Assembly: GCA_020161535.1 (NCBI GenBank)
Contig: JAIUNW010000001.1
Location: 620,001-684,000 of the forward strand
DNA: 64,000 nucleotides
Source of the DNA: Bacteroidota bacterium
GTDB taxonomy: Bacteria > Bacteroidota > Bacteroidia > Chitinophagales > Chitinophagaceae
Direction: 5' to 3'
A model generated the notes under the pieces. That model was not told where the DNA came from and did not search any database. It saw nothing but the letters and a program-made list of their open reading frames with translations. A program made the position numbers and the translations under genes. This document shows positions 36,076-44,750 of this stretch, piece after piece. Every line of letters starts with the position of its first letter. Position 1 is the stretch's first letter.

Positions 36076-36525
36076 TCAGCAGTGCAGGGTCTTGAACACG
36101 ATGCGGTTCACCGGCATTTCAAAACTGCCCGGATCGGGGCCGCCAATCCGATCGAAAAAGATCGTTCCCTCTTCCATATTCTTCACCCGCAGAAAACCAT
36201 TGTTGACACCGGAGAAACGGGCCGTGCGGCCAAATGTAAAATCGAAAATGCGCAGGTTCATGCGAATATCATTCGGGCCTTGCAGCACTTCGGGTAAGAG
36301 TATTTCCTGGTTGTATTCTTCCAGAATAAAAATGTCGGCCTCTTCGCTGATAAAATAATGGCCGCTGTACAGGCCCTCATCTACCATTTCACCATTGGGC
36401 CGGTGCAAGGAATAAATATATTTCCAGGCATCGGGTTGCACGGGCATCCACGCGGGATGCAAAGCTTCAAAAAAGCGAAGGATGAAATGGTTTCCGCTCT
36501 TAAGCGGTATAAGGATATTCTGCAT
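36076..36525 (-). CDS. Hypothetical protein
   Basis: This 149-residue soluble protein has no signal peptide or recognised domain. It is rich in aromatic and acidic residues (HPAWMPVQPDAWKYIYSLHRP, GHYFISEEADIFILEEYNQE) and ends FKTLHC. It converges with the MutS-like gene with four bases between stop codons and lies upstream of nothing on its own strand until rseP, 57 bp away. It looks like an intact single-domain protein of unknown role. Confidence 0.6.
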   Translation of the reverse strand: MQNILIPLKSGNHFILRFFEALHPAWMPVQPDAWKYIYSLHRPNGEMVDEGLYSGHYFISEEADIFILEEYNQEILLPEVLQGPNDIRMNLRIFDFTFGRTARFSGVNNGFLRVKNMEEGTIFFDRIGGPDPGSFEMPVNRIVFKTLHC

Positions 36526-36582
36526 GGAACAGGGTTTCTATTTCCACAGGGTACCTCAAATTAAAGAATTCTATTGAATGAA

Positions 36583-37941
36583 CTAGAAAAGATCTTTGAA
36601 AACACGGAAAATATCAAGTCCCAACGCGTAGGCCATCAATCCAAGTAATAATACCATACCAGCCATCTGGGCACGTTCCAGGAATTTTTCCGATGGTTTG
36701 CGGCCCGATACCATTTCAATGATCGTAAAAAGCGCATGGCCGCCATCCAAACCTGGAATCGGCAAGATATTCATCAAGGCCAACACCAGTGAAAAGAAAG
36801 CTGTCAGGCTCCAGAACTGCATCCAGTCCCACTCAGGCGCAAACATCTTACCGATACTAATAACGGAACCCAGCGACTCATTCGTATTTACTTTACCACT
36901 AAAAATGAGTTTGAGTTGCAACCAATAGCCTTCCAAAGTTTCAATGCTTTTTTTGAAACCGGCCGGGATGGCTTGCAGAAAACTATAGTTGATTTCTTTG
37001 ATTTCAAACTGGTCTTTCGCCGATGCAGGGTACACGCCGAGTTGTCCGTTTTCGCCAATATTGGCCGACAAATGCAAAGTATCCGCTCCCCTGCCTACTT
37101 CGAGTTGAATGGTTTTAAGCTTGCTGTTCTGCACCGCCTTTCTGAACTCATGATAGAAAGGAACCGGCTTGTTGTTCACGGCCAAAATCCTATCTCCTTT
37201 GCGCAATCCAATCTTGCCTGCCGCCGCAGTATCTACCACCGAATCGATGGCGATAAAGGGCATGCGCATATCAATAAAATTCACCGTTTTGAAATGGATC
37301 AGCTTGGCGGCAAAATCATCGGGAATTGCAATCGTAACATCCTTACCCGCTCTGTCCACTACCATTGTTTTGGCACCACCCAACACTACTTTCAACGGAA
37401 TCTTATTGAATCGATCGATGTATTCACCATCCACCGATTTGATCATATCTCCATCTCGCAAGCCAATGCTTTGCGCCAGCGAATCAGTGGCAATACCGTA
37501 CGTAAATTTATTGGTGGGCACGTATGATTCACCCCAATGCCAAAGCATACAGGCATAGATCAAGAAACCCAATAAAAGATTGACCGTAACACCACCAAGC
37601 ATAATAATCAATCGCTGCCAGGCGGGTTTGCTGCGAAACTCCCAGGGTTGCGCCGGTTGTTTCATTTGTTCCTTGTCCATGCTCTCGTCAATCATGCCGG
37701 CTATTTTCACATAGCCACCAAACGGCACCCAACCAAGACCATACTCGGTTTCGCCAATCTTCTTTTTGAACAGGGAGAACCAGGGATTGAAAAACAGGTA
37801 AAACTTTTCGACCCTGCATTTGAACCAACGGGCAGGCAAAAAATGGCCCAATTCGTGCAAAACGACAATGATGGAAAACGACAAAACAAACTGACCGGCC
37901 TTGATTGCTGCTTCGGTCCAATTAATTGCTAACAAGGTCAT
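36583..37941 (-). CDS. rseP: RIP metalloprotease (site-2 protease)
   Basis: This 452-residue inner-membrane zinc protease cuts anti-sigma factors or other substrates within the membrane. I start at 37941 (MTLLAINWTEA); the upstream 110 codons have no similarity. The zinc motif HELGH is at 29-33, the first PDZ region includes GLRDGDMIKSVDG and the second GLRKGDRILAVNN. The metal ligand LDGGH is near residue 400, with C-terminal helices. The N-terminal and C-terminal membrane segments are in place, so it appears intact. It normally sits beside dxr; here one oppositely oriented lipoprotein gene separates them. Confidence 0.93.
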   Translation of the reverse strand: MTLLAINWTEAAIKAGQFVLSFSIIVVLHELGHFLPARWFKCRVEKFYLFFNPWFSLFKKKIGETEYGLGWVPFGGYVKIAGMIDESMDKEQMKQPAQPWEFRSKPAWQRLIIMLGGVTVNLLLGFLIYACMLWHWGESYVPTNKFTYGIATDSLAQSIGLRDGDMIKSVDGEYIDRFNKIPLKVVLGGAKTMVVDRAGKDVTIAIPDDFAAKLIHFKTVNFIDMRMPFIAIDSVVDTAAAGKIGLRKGDRILAVNNKPVPFYHEFRKAVQNSKLKTIQLEVGRGADTLHLSANIGENGQLGVYPASAKDQFEIKEINYSFLQAIPAGFKKSIETLEGYWLQLKLIFSGKVNTNESLGSVISIGKMFAPEWDWMQFWSLTAFFSLVLALMNILPIPGLDGGHALFTIIEMVSGRKPSEKFLERAQMAGMVLLLGLMAYALGLDIFRVFKDLF

Positions 37942-38040
37942 AAGTCCGCAAATATCCGCTAATTTTGCGTTAGCAGAGATAAATTTTAGCCAATATACAA
38001 CGGAATTACCCGGTTTATTGTCAGATAAAAAAACTCGTAT

Positions 38041-38448
38041 ATGAAAAAGCTGGCTTTGGTAGGGCTGGTACTTGTTTCTTTCGTGGCATGTATGAAAACC
38101 GATTCGTATCCCGACAATGAGGAAGTGCTTGTAAACATGAATTTTGTGACGGTGAATACGCCCGATTCTACCTCGGTGGGCGATACGGTGCTGGCACATG
38201 TAACCATTACCGGTTCCAATACCTGCACGGTATTCAAAGGCTTTAATGGAACCACTTCCGGCGCCGACCAATATGATATCCGGGCCATCGGTGCTGTTCC
38301 TGCACAGAATACGGCTGGCTGCACCGATGCGGTGATCGCCAAAGACACTTTCCTGACCATTACACCGAAAGCGCCGGCCAAACTGGTGTTTCGCTTTTAT
38401 AACAATGAGACCCTGTTTCGCGCTGATACAGTGGTTGTAACGCCTTAA
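38041..38448 (+). CDS. Small lipoprotein between rseP and dxr
   Basis: This 135-residue protein has a lipobox signal (SFVAC, Cys17). The mature part is a single beta-sandwich-like domain with GDTVLAHVTITG and KAPAKLVFRFYNN. It lies on the plus strand between two minus-strand genes: 99 bp from the rseP start and eight bases from the dxr stop. No family is recognised. Its position in an otherwise conserved gene pair suggests later insertion. Confidence 0.72.
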   Translation: MKKLALVGLVLVSFVACMKTDSYPDNEEVLVNMNFVTVNTPDSTSVGDTVLAHVTITGSNTCTVFKGFNGTTSGADQYDIRAIGAVPAQNTAGCTDAVIAKDTFLTITPKAPAKLVFRFYNNETLFRADTVVVTP

Positions 38449-38456
38449 CGACGGTT

Positions 38457-39611
38457 TTACAAATGAATCAGGGTGGCGGCAAATTCACGGGCTGCCGCAT
38501 CTGACTCAAAATAATCTTCTAAGCTGGGCTGCGCGATAAACGGCACTTTCTCCATGGTGCGCTCCACCACATCGGTCATGTCCAGAAAGCCCACGCGATT
38601 GCGCAGAAAGGCGTATACCGCAATTTCATTGGCAGCATTCAACACGCAGGGCAGGTTGCCTCCTTTGAACAAGGCCTCTGTGGCCAGCACCAGGTTGCGA
38701 AAAGTTTTTGTATCAGGCTCCTCAAAACTGAGTGTATTGGGCTTTTTGAAATCGTAGCGTGGAAATGTATTTGGTAACCGCTGGGGAAATGCCAACGCAT
38801 ATTGGATGGGCAATTTCATATCGGGCAAACCCATCTGCGCTTTCACGCTGCCGTCCTGAAACTGTACCATGCTGTGGATGATGCTCTGCGGGTGCACCAG
38901 CACCTGGATCTGTTCGGGCCGCAAGTTGAACAACCATTTGGCTTCAATCATTTCCAGGCCCTTGTTCATGAGCGTAGCCGAGTCGGTACTGATCTTGGCA
39001 CCCATCACCCAATTGGGATGTTGCAGTGCATGATCACGTTTTACGTTGACCAGGAAATTGGGTTTCTTACCGAGAAACGGTCCGCCGGAAGCTGTCAGGA
39101 TAATTTTATCAATCGGGTTGAGGTTCTCACCTACCAGGCATTGAAAAATGGCGGAGTGCTCACTGTCAACCGGAATAATGGGCGATCGCTTTTCAATCGC
39201 TTTTTTCATGACCAGGTCGCCCGCTACCACCAGGGTTTCTTTGTTTGCCAGGGCCACAGCTTTGCCCATTTCAACGGCAGCAAGGGTTGGTTTGAGTCCG
39301 GCGAAACCAACTATGGCTGCCAGCATCAAATCATAACAATCCATGGCTGCCACTTCTTCCAGCGCTTTTTCGCCGGCAAATACCTTGGTATCGGTATGGG
39401 CCAGGGCGGCTTTTACTTTCTGGTAACGCGATTCGTCGCCGATTACCACCATATTGGGTGCGAATTGCAAGGCCTGTTGAACCAGTAATTCGTCGTTTTG
39501 TTGGGCCGTAAGCACTTCAACAGAAAAAAGCGACGGATTGGCCGCAATGACATCCAAGGCTTGTGTTCCGATTGATCCTGTAGAGCCGAATAAGGCGATT
39601 CTTTTTTGCAT
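38457..39611 (-). CDS. dxr: 1-deoxy-D-xylulose-5-phosphate reductoisomerase
   Basis: This 384-residue enzyme of the MEP isoprenoid pathway converts DXP to MEP with NADPH and divalent metal. The cofactor motif is IALFGSTGSIGTQALDV at the start; LANKETLVVAG, PVDSEHSAIFQCL with metal-binding Asp/Glu, ASGGPF, and the catalytic-site HPNWVMGAKISTDSATLMNKGLE all follow in order. The C-terminal helical domain is present, and the length is normal. It lies 55 bp after argH on the same strand and could be read from the end of the arginine operon. Confidence 0.95.
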   Translation of the reverse strand: MQKRIALFGSTGSIGTQALDVIAANPSLFSVEVLTAQQNDELLVQQALQFAPNMVVIGDESRYQKVKAALAHTDTKVFAGEKALEEVAAMDCYDLMLAAIVGFAGLKPTLAAVEMGKAVALANKETLVVAGDLVMKKAIEKRSPIIPVDSEHSAIFQCLVGENLNPIDKIILTASGGPFLGKKPNFLVNVKRDHALQHPNWVMGAKISTDSATLMNKGLEMIEAKWLFNLRPEQIQVLVHPQSIIHSMVQFQDGSVKAQMGLPDMKLPIQYALAFPQRLPNTFPRYDFKKPNTLSFEEPDTKTFRNLVLATEALFKGGNLPCVLNAANEIAVYAFLRNRVGFLDMTDVVERTMEKVPFIAQPSLEDYFESDAAAREFAATLIHL

Positions 39612-39666
39612 GATGGCACCTGTTGGCGAACAGCAAATTAAGGCAATAATTGCTTACCGATTTCAA

Positions 39667-41007
39667 TTAGTTGTGATCAGCCAGCAGGGCGGCTATGGCC
39701 TTGTGTACGGGTGCAAAGCCGAAGCCGGCCAGCACTTCATCATAGGCTGATCTAATAGCTGCTGTGCGCAGGTTACCAATACTACCCTCGTGGGTATGCG
39801 CCAATTGCTGGGTTGGGTGAAAACTTCCCGACTCAATGGTAAGTCCCACGGTTTTATACGCATCTCTGAAGGGCATGCCTTTCAATACCAGTTCATTCAC
39901 TGCTTCTACACTGAACAGGTATTTGTATTTATCGTCTTTTAGAATATCGTCTTTGATCTCAATATGCTCGAGCATCAATGTCGCCATCCGCAAACAGTCT
40001 GTCAGCGTGCCAAATGCCGGGAACAGGTGTTCTTTCAGCAATTGCAGGTCGCGGTGATAACCCGAAGGCAGGTTGGTGGTCATCAGCATGATTTCATTCG
40101 GAATCGATTTCAACTGATTACACTTGGCGCGGATCAGTTCAAACACATCGGGGTTTTTCTTGTGCGGCATGATGCTGCTACCCGTGGTTAGTTCGGGCGG
40201 AAAACTGATAAACCCAAAGTTCTGGTTGAGAAAAAGGCAGGCATCCATGCTGAGTTTGGCGAGGGTGTCGGCGACATTAACGAGCGACATCGATACGATT
40301 CGCTCGGCTTTTCCGCGGCCCATCTGCGCATATACTACATTGTTATTAAGGTCTGCAAAACCCAGGAGTTCGGTTGTGCGTACCCGTTTGATGGGGAAAG
40401 AACTACCGTATCCGGCAGCAGATCCCAGCGGATTTTTGTTAACTACCTTATAAGCGCCCTGCAGGGTAATGAGGTCATCCACCAGGCTTTCGGCGTACGC
40501 GCCAAACCAGAGACCAAAAGACGAGGGCATGGCCAACTGCAGATGGGTATAACCTGGCAGCAATTTGTCTTTATGTGTTTCGCTGAGTTGTTGCAGCAGT
40601 TGAAAAAAGGGCGTAATTGCCGCGACAAGGTCTTCGATCTGATCGCGCAGAAAAAGTTTGAGGTCAACCAGCACCTGGTCGTTGCGGCTGCGGGCAGCAT
40701 GTATTTTTTTACCGGTATCGCCGAGTTTTTCGGTCAGCAAAAACTCTACCTGCGAGTGCACATCTTCCACGCCATCGGCGATGCTAAACTTGCCTTCCTC
40801 CACCTGTTGGTATATCTTTTTCAAGGCCACCAGCAGCGACTGGCACTCTTGCTTCGTGAGCAGCCCTATTTCACTGAGCATGATGGCATGCGCCATGTTA
40901 CCGAGCAGGTCTTGCCGCGCCATCATGGTATCGAAAAATCGGTCGTTGCCTACCGTGAATTGTTCTACTTCACGCAGCGAGTCGGTGTTTTTTTGCCAGA
41001 GTTTCAT
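39667..41007 (-). CDS. argH: Argininosuccinate lyase
   Basis: This 446-residue enzyme splits argininosuccinate into arginine and fumarate, the last step of arginine synthesis. The superfamily signature GSSIMPHKKNPD carries the catalytic serine loop, and HAARSRNDQV and YTHLQLAMP are the other conserved regions. It is the last gene of the operon. The preceding gap to argE is 651 bp and holds an inverted-repeat-bounded tandem array, so polarity or separate processing of this cistron is possible. The start at 41007 gives the normal family N-terminus (MKLWQKN). Confidence 0.95.
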   Translation of the reverse strand: MKLWQKNTDSLREVEQFTVGNDRFFDTMMARQDLLGNMAHAIMLSEIGLLTKQECQSLLVALKKIYQQVEEGKFSIADGVEDVHSQVEFLLTEKLGDTGKKIHAARSRNDQVLVDLKLFLRDQIEDLVAAITPFFQLLQQLSETHKDKLLPGYTHLQLAMPSSFGLWFGAYAESLVDDLITLQGAYKVVNKNPLGSAAGYGSSFPIKRVRTTELLGFADLNNNVVYAQMGRGKAERIVSMSLVNVADTLAKLSMDACLFLNQNFGFISFPPELTTGSSIMPHKKNPDVFELIRAKCNQLKSIPNEIMLMTTNLPSGYHRDLQLLKEHLFPAFGTLTDCLRMATLMLEHIEIKDDILKDDKYKYLFSVEAVNELVLKGMPFRDAYKTVGLTIESGSFHPTQQLAHTHEGSIGNLRTAAIRSAYDEVLAGFGFAPVHKAIAALLADHN

Positions 41008-41051
41008 AAGCCCAAAAAAAATCTGAATGTTTAAGGTTTAGCCGTGAGTCC

Positions 41052-41660
41052 AAAGTTTAAAGTCTAAAGTTTAAGGTTGCTGCCGCGTTCGAGGGCACTA
41101 GATTTATGTTGGTCATGTTGTATTGCTGTATTTTTTTTACTTCCTGATTATCTTTCTGTTTAACTTCTTTGAATATTACCTACTCTACTTTCAAGCTAGC
41201 TTCTTCATTAACTTCTAGTTTCTAGTTCTCATTAGCTTCTTCGCTTATTTCCTGGCCCTTCTTCGATTACTTCTTTGTTTACTTCCTGCCCTACTTTCTA
41301 GTCTTCTTCTTCGCTTATTTTCTGGCTCTTTTTCGAGTACTACTTACTCTAATGCCTAGTTTGCTTCTTTAATTAATTTTTAGTGTATCTCTAACCGTAC
41401 TACTTCGATTACTTTTTAGATTACTTCTTTTACTAACTGCCAAAGTATTTCTAATTAGTACATTTCATTGTTTATATAGTAGGCTTTCTCACTACACATT
41501 AAATCTGTTATCACCACTTAACCATGTTATAATGCCATAATAACCAGGTCTTTTAGCTTATTACTTCCAAAAAATCTCTTTTTTTTCACTTCATCGTCTT
41601 TCCCCAAAACGCCTAATCCTCGCACGCGGCAGCAACCTTAAACATTAGACTTTAAACATT
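41052..41660. repeat. Inverted-repeat-bounded degenerate tandem array in argE-argH gap
   Basis: The left arm 41052-41094 and right arm 41618-41660 are reverse complements at 40 of 43 positions; both contain the core GGTTGCTGCCGCG. The right arm ends inside the argE stop codon. Between them, about 41140-41460 is a pyrimidine-rich array with a period near 12 bp (units such as CTTCGATTACTT, CTTTGTTTACTT, CTTCGCTTATTT). A 25-bp segment recurs at 41236 and 41306. No reading frame, transposase or known RNA is visible. The gap is clearly more AT-rich than the flanking genes. Confidence 0.85.
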
Positions 41661-42771
41661 AAACAATAAGCATCGCTAATCCAATCATACGCACGTATTC
41701 ATCTATTCCCGTTTCCAGTTCGCGAAGATAAATGAATTCATCTGCGCTGTGGCTGCGGGCACTGTCGCCCGGGCCGCATTTGAGTGCCGGAAAGGGCATC
41801 AGGGCTTTGTCAGAACAAGTCGGTGATCCATAATATTCTTTTCCCATCTCGATGCCGGCTTTCACCAGCGGATGCGCCAGCGATATGCCGGTGGCACGCA
41901 TGCGCATGCTGCGCGGTTGCACTTCACTCTTGACCGAAGCCCGAACAATGTCTAATATTTCTTCGTGGGTGTATGCATCGGTTACTCGTATATCAACGGT
42001 AAATCGACATTCGGCGGGCACCACGTTATGGGCTTTGTTTTCGGTATTGATGACGGTGACGCTCATCTTTACCGGTCCCAGGGTGGCGGACAATTTCGGA
42101 AATTGATATGCATTGAACCAATTGATATCGGGCATGGCCGCATAGATGGCATTCACGCCTTCTTCGCGGGCTGCATGGCCAGCTTTGCCATGTGCTACCG
42201 CGTCTAATACCAGCAATCCTTTTTCAGCCACAGCCAACTTCATTTGTGTGGGCTCACCCACCAGGGCAAACCAATTGTCGAACGGGCTCGCTTCTTTCAC
42301 CCCTGTTGCTTTTCGAAATTCCGGGTCTCTCAACAAGGCTTCGATGCCGTTAAAACCTGAAATTTCTTCTTCGGCGGTGGCTGCCAACACTATGTTCCAG
42401 GGCAGATCGGGCTGCTCATAGTAATGAAGAAAGCTGGCGATCAAGGCAACCAGCGGGCCGCCGGCATCGTTTGCCCCCAGTCCGTAAAGTTTACCTTCTT
42501 CTTCTATGGCTTGAAAGGGATCGACCGTATACTGCGGATTGGGCTTTACCGTATCGTGGTGCGAATTCAGCAATAATACCGGCTTGCTCACATCAAAACG
42601 CCACGGAAGCGCCCATATATTATTGCCCGTACGATGCGGTTTCACCCCTCGCTTTTGTAGAAAAGCGGCGATGATATCAGCCGTGCCATCCTCTTCTTTG
42701 CTGAATGAAGGGGTTGCAATAAGTTGCTTCAACAAACCAAGCGCCTCCTGATATAGTGTATGCAATTGCAT
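41659..42771 (-). CDS. argE: M20-family acylornithine deacylase
   Basis: This 370-residue zinc hydrolase should release ornithine or citrulline from its N-acyl (acetyl or succinyl) form. It has the M20 ligands in order: NSHHDTVKPNP (His and Asp), GANDAGG (bridging Asp), TAEEEISG (general base and ligand Glu), GEPTQ and a late SDKALMP loop. In Bacteroidota the transcarbamylase acts on acylornithine, so the deacylase substrate is probably acylcitrulline. It starts 12 bases after argB. The last codons GTT-TAA touch an inverted repeat that fills the next gap. Confidence 0.88.
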   Translation of the reverse strand: MQLHTLYQEALGLLKQLIATPSFSKEEDGTADIIAAFLQKRGVKPHRTGNNIWALPWRFDVSKPVLLLNSHHDTVKPNPQYTVDPFQAIEEEGKLYGLGANDAGGPLVALIASFLHYYEQPDLPWNIVLAATAEEEISGFNGIEALLRDPEFRKATGVKEASPFDNWFALVGEPTQMKLAVAEKGLLVLDAVAHGKAGHAAREEGVNAIYAAMPDINWFNAYQFPKLSATLGPVKMSVTVINTENKAHNVVPAECRFTVDIRVTDAYTHEEILDIVRASVKSEVQPRSMRMRATGISLAHPLVKAGIEMGKEYYGSPTCSDKALMPFPALKCGPGDSARSHSADEFIYLRELETGIDEYVRMIGLAMLIV

Positions 42772-42783
42772 GTACTTGTTTTC

Positions 42784-43575
42784 TCAATGGGTAATCAAAG
42801 TGCCGGTAGTGGTAGCACCGGTATTCTGTAAGAGATCATCGGCATGTCCGATCAATACTTCCTGTACGCCGGCATCGATGGCGGCAAAGGCATTGTCGAT
42901 CTTGGGCAATATGCCGGCAAATAGTTTACCGGCTGCCTTTAAGGATGTATAATTTTCTTTGTTCAGGTGGGTGATCGCCGAATCTTCCTTTTCGATATCA
43001 GCCAGTATGCCTTTTTTCTCGAAGCAATAAATCAGTCGAACATCGTACTGCTGCCCCAGGCAAACGGCTACGCTCGATGCCATGGTATCTGCATTGGTGT
43101 TTAAGATATGGCCGGCACCATCGTGCGTAAGCGGTGCGAGTACCGGTACAAATCCTGCTTCCAGGAGCTGGGACCATGTTTGCCCGTTCATTTCACCTGC
43201 CTTCACATCACCCACCCAACCATAGTCGATGGTTTTGACCGGACGTTTTTCAGCAGGCACCAGGTTGCCATCGGCACCGGTAATACCCAGGGCATTGCAA
43301 CCGAGGGATTGTAAAACAGCAACGATCTTTTTGTTGATGAGTCCGCCGTAAACCATGGTCACCAGGTCAATCGTCGCGTCATCGGTTATCCGTCGCCCAT
43401 CTACATACTTCGATTCAATCCCCAACTTGTCGCCCAAACGCGTTGCAATCTTACCGCCACCGTGCACCAGCAATTTCGGCGCATCGATGCGCGCAAACTT
43501 TTGCAGAAAGACATCGAGTGCCGCCTCGTTATCGATCACGTTACCACCAATCTTTATTACAAACAGTTTCTTCAT
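42784..43575 (-). CDS. argB: Acetylglutamate kinase (N-acylglutamate kinase)
   Basis: This 263-residue amino-acid kinase phosphorylates N-acylglutamate. The N-terminal VIKIGGNVIDN and VHGGGK motifs bind ATP and substrate; DGRRITD, GLVNKK-like GLINKK, and the C-terminal KIDNAFAAIDAGVQEVLIGH are conserved. It lacks the N-terminal helix of arginine-inhibited hexameric forms, which suggests it is not the feedback target. It lies between argF' (202 bp upstream, no feature seen) and argE. N-succinylglutamate is possible as substrate in this phylum. Confidence 0.93.
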   Translation of the reverse strand: MKKLFVIKIGGNVIDNEAALDVFLQKFARIDAPKLLVHGGGKIATRLGDKLGIESKYVDGRRITDDATIDLVTMVYGGLINKKIVAVLQSLGCNALGITGADGNLVPAEKRPVKTIDYGWVGDVKAGEMNGQTWSQLLEAGFVPVLAPLTHDGAGHILNTNADTMASSVAVCLGQQYDVRLIYCFEKKGILADIEKEDSAITHLNKENYTSLKAAGKLFAGILPKIDNAFAAIDAGVQEVLIGHADDLLQNTGATTTGTLITH

Positions 43576-43777
43576 TCCGTTTATTTGGGTTCGTCACTAG
43601 CATCATTTGGGCAATCAAATCCAACCACTGCCATCATTTAATTCGCGCCCATGTATGAATATTTTTGCAACGCTATTTTCGACTTTCAACAATATATTTC
43701 TACACCTGATACTTCTGCACCAGCACCATTTCACCTTCAACTACAGCATTTTAATCCACGAAAAATCGCCAGCACCT

Positions 43778-44749
43778 TTATTTACGGCCCAAAATCGCCG
43801 AAAGCACCGCCTGGGCCGCCCATACACGATTGCCGGCTTGGGTGGTGACCAGGCTGTTGGGGCCATCAAGGATTTCATCACTCAATTCTACATTGCGACG
43901 AACCGGCAAGCAGTGCATCACTTTCGCATTGTTGGTCAGTGCCAGCTTTTTGATGGTGAGCATCCACTCTGGATCGTTCACGTAAATCTTACCATAGTCA
44001 TTGAACGTACTCCAGTTTTTGACATACACAAAATCGGCATCGCGCAGGGCTTCGTTCTGGTTGTGCGTGATGGTGGCGCCTTTGGTAAAATCGGGCGACA
44101 ATTCATAATCTTCCGGATGGGTAATTACAAAATCTGCTTCGTCCCAGGCATTGACCCATTGCGAAAAACTATTCGCTACACATTGGGGCAAGGGCTTTAC
44201 GTGCGGCGCCCAGGTGAGCACAATCTTCGGTCGGCGGCTTTTGCTTTTTACCTGCTGGCTTTCCAGGGCCTCGGTAATCGTGATGATGTCGGTCAAACTT
44301 TGCAGAGGATGCAGGGTGGCGCTTTCGAGACTCACAATCGGAATGCCGGCGTACTTGATAAACTGGTTGATGTACAACTCGCTGTAATCATCGTCGCGGT
44401 TCTTGAGCGAAGGAAAAGTGCGAATGCAGAGTATATCAAAATACTTCCCCATGATCGGCGCCGCATCCTTCACGTGTTCAACCGTATTGCCGCTCATGAT
44501 CGCTTCCTCTTCAAACTCCAAGGCCCAACCTTCATTGCCCACATTAAACACCACCGCTTCCATACCCAATTGCTGGGCAGCCACCTGGGTGCTCAATCGC
44601 GTGCGCATACTCGGATTCAGGAACAGCATGCCGATGCGTTTGCGGGCACCAAGTGTGGCTGCTTTGTACGGATCTTTTTTAAACGCGAGGGCCGATTGAA
44701 CCAGGGCATTGATGTTTTGCACATCTTTAACCGAAACAAATTTGTTCAT
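43778..44749 (-). CDS. argF': N-acylornithine carbamoyltransferase
   Basis: This 323-residue enzyme of the AOTCase/SOTCase group makes N-acylcitrulline from carbamoyl phosphate. The carbamoyl-phosphate loop is SMRTRLST at 47-54, with HPLQSLTD, TWAPHVKPLPQ and the C-terminal HCLPVRRN. The residue that sets acetyl versus succinyl preference is Pro90 in the Bacteroides fragilis succinylornithine enzyme and Glu92 in the Xanthomonas acetylornithine enzyme (from memory of published work). Here the aligned residue is Val90 (SGNTVEHV), so neither call can be made directly. It starts one base after the argD stop. Confidence 0.92.
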   Translation of the reverse strand: MNKFVSVKDVQNINALVQSALAFKKDPYKAATLGARKRIGMLFLNPSMRTRLSTQVAAQQLGMEAVVFNVGNEGWALEFEEEAIMSGNTVEHVKDAAPIMGKYFDILCIRTFPSLKNRDDDYSELYINQFIKYAGIPIVSLESATLHPLQSLTDIITITEALESQQVKSKSRRPKIVLTWAPHVKPLPQCVANSFSQWVNAWDEADFVITHPEDYELSPDFTKGATITHNQNEALRDADFVYVKNWSTFNDYGKIYVNDPEWMLTIKKLALTNNAKVMHCLPVRRNVELSDEILDGPNSLVTTQAGNRVWAAQAVLSAILGRK

Positions 44750-44750
44750 G

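Noticed and set aside
38802..39488. 228-codon plus-strand open frame
   Set aside because: It is antisense to dxr, which has all catalytic motifs in order.
41052..41660. Insertion sequence or transposon remnant
   Set aside because: There are long inverted ends, but there is no transposase fragment, no target duplication could be seen, and the interior is simple repeats.
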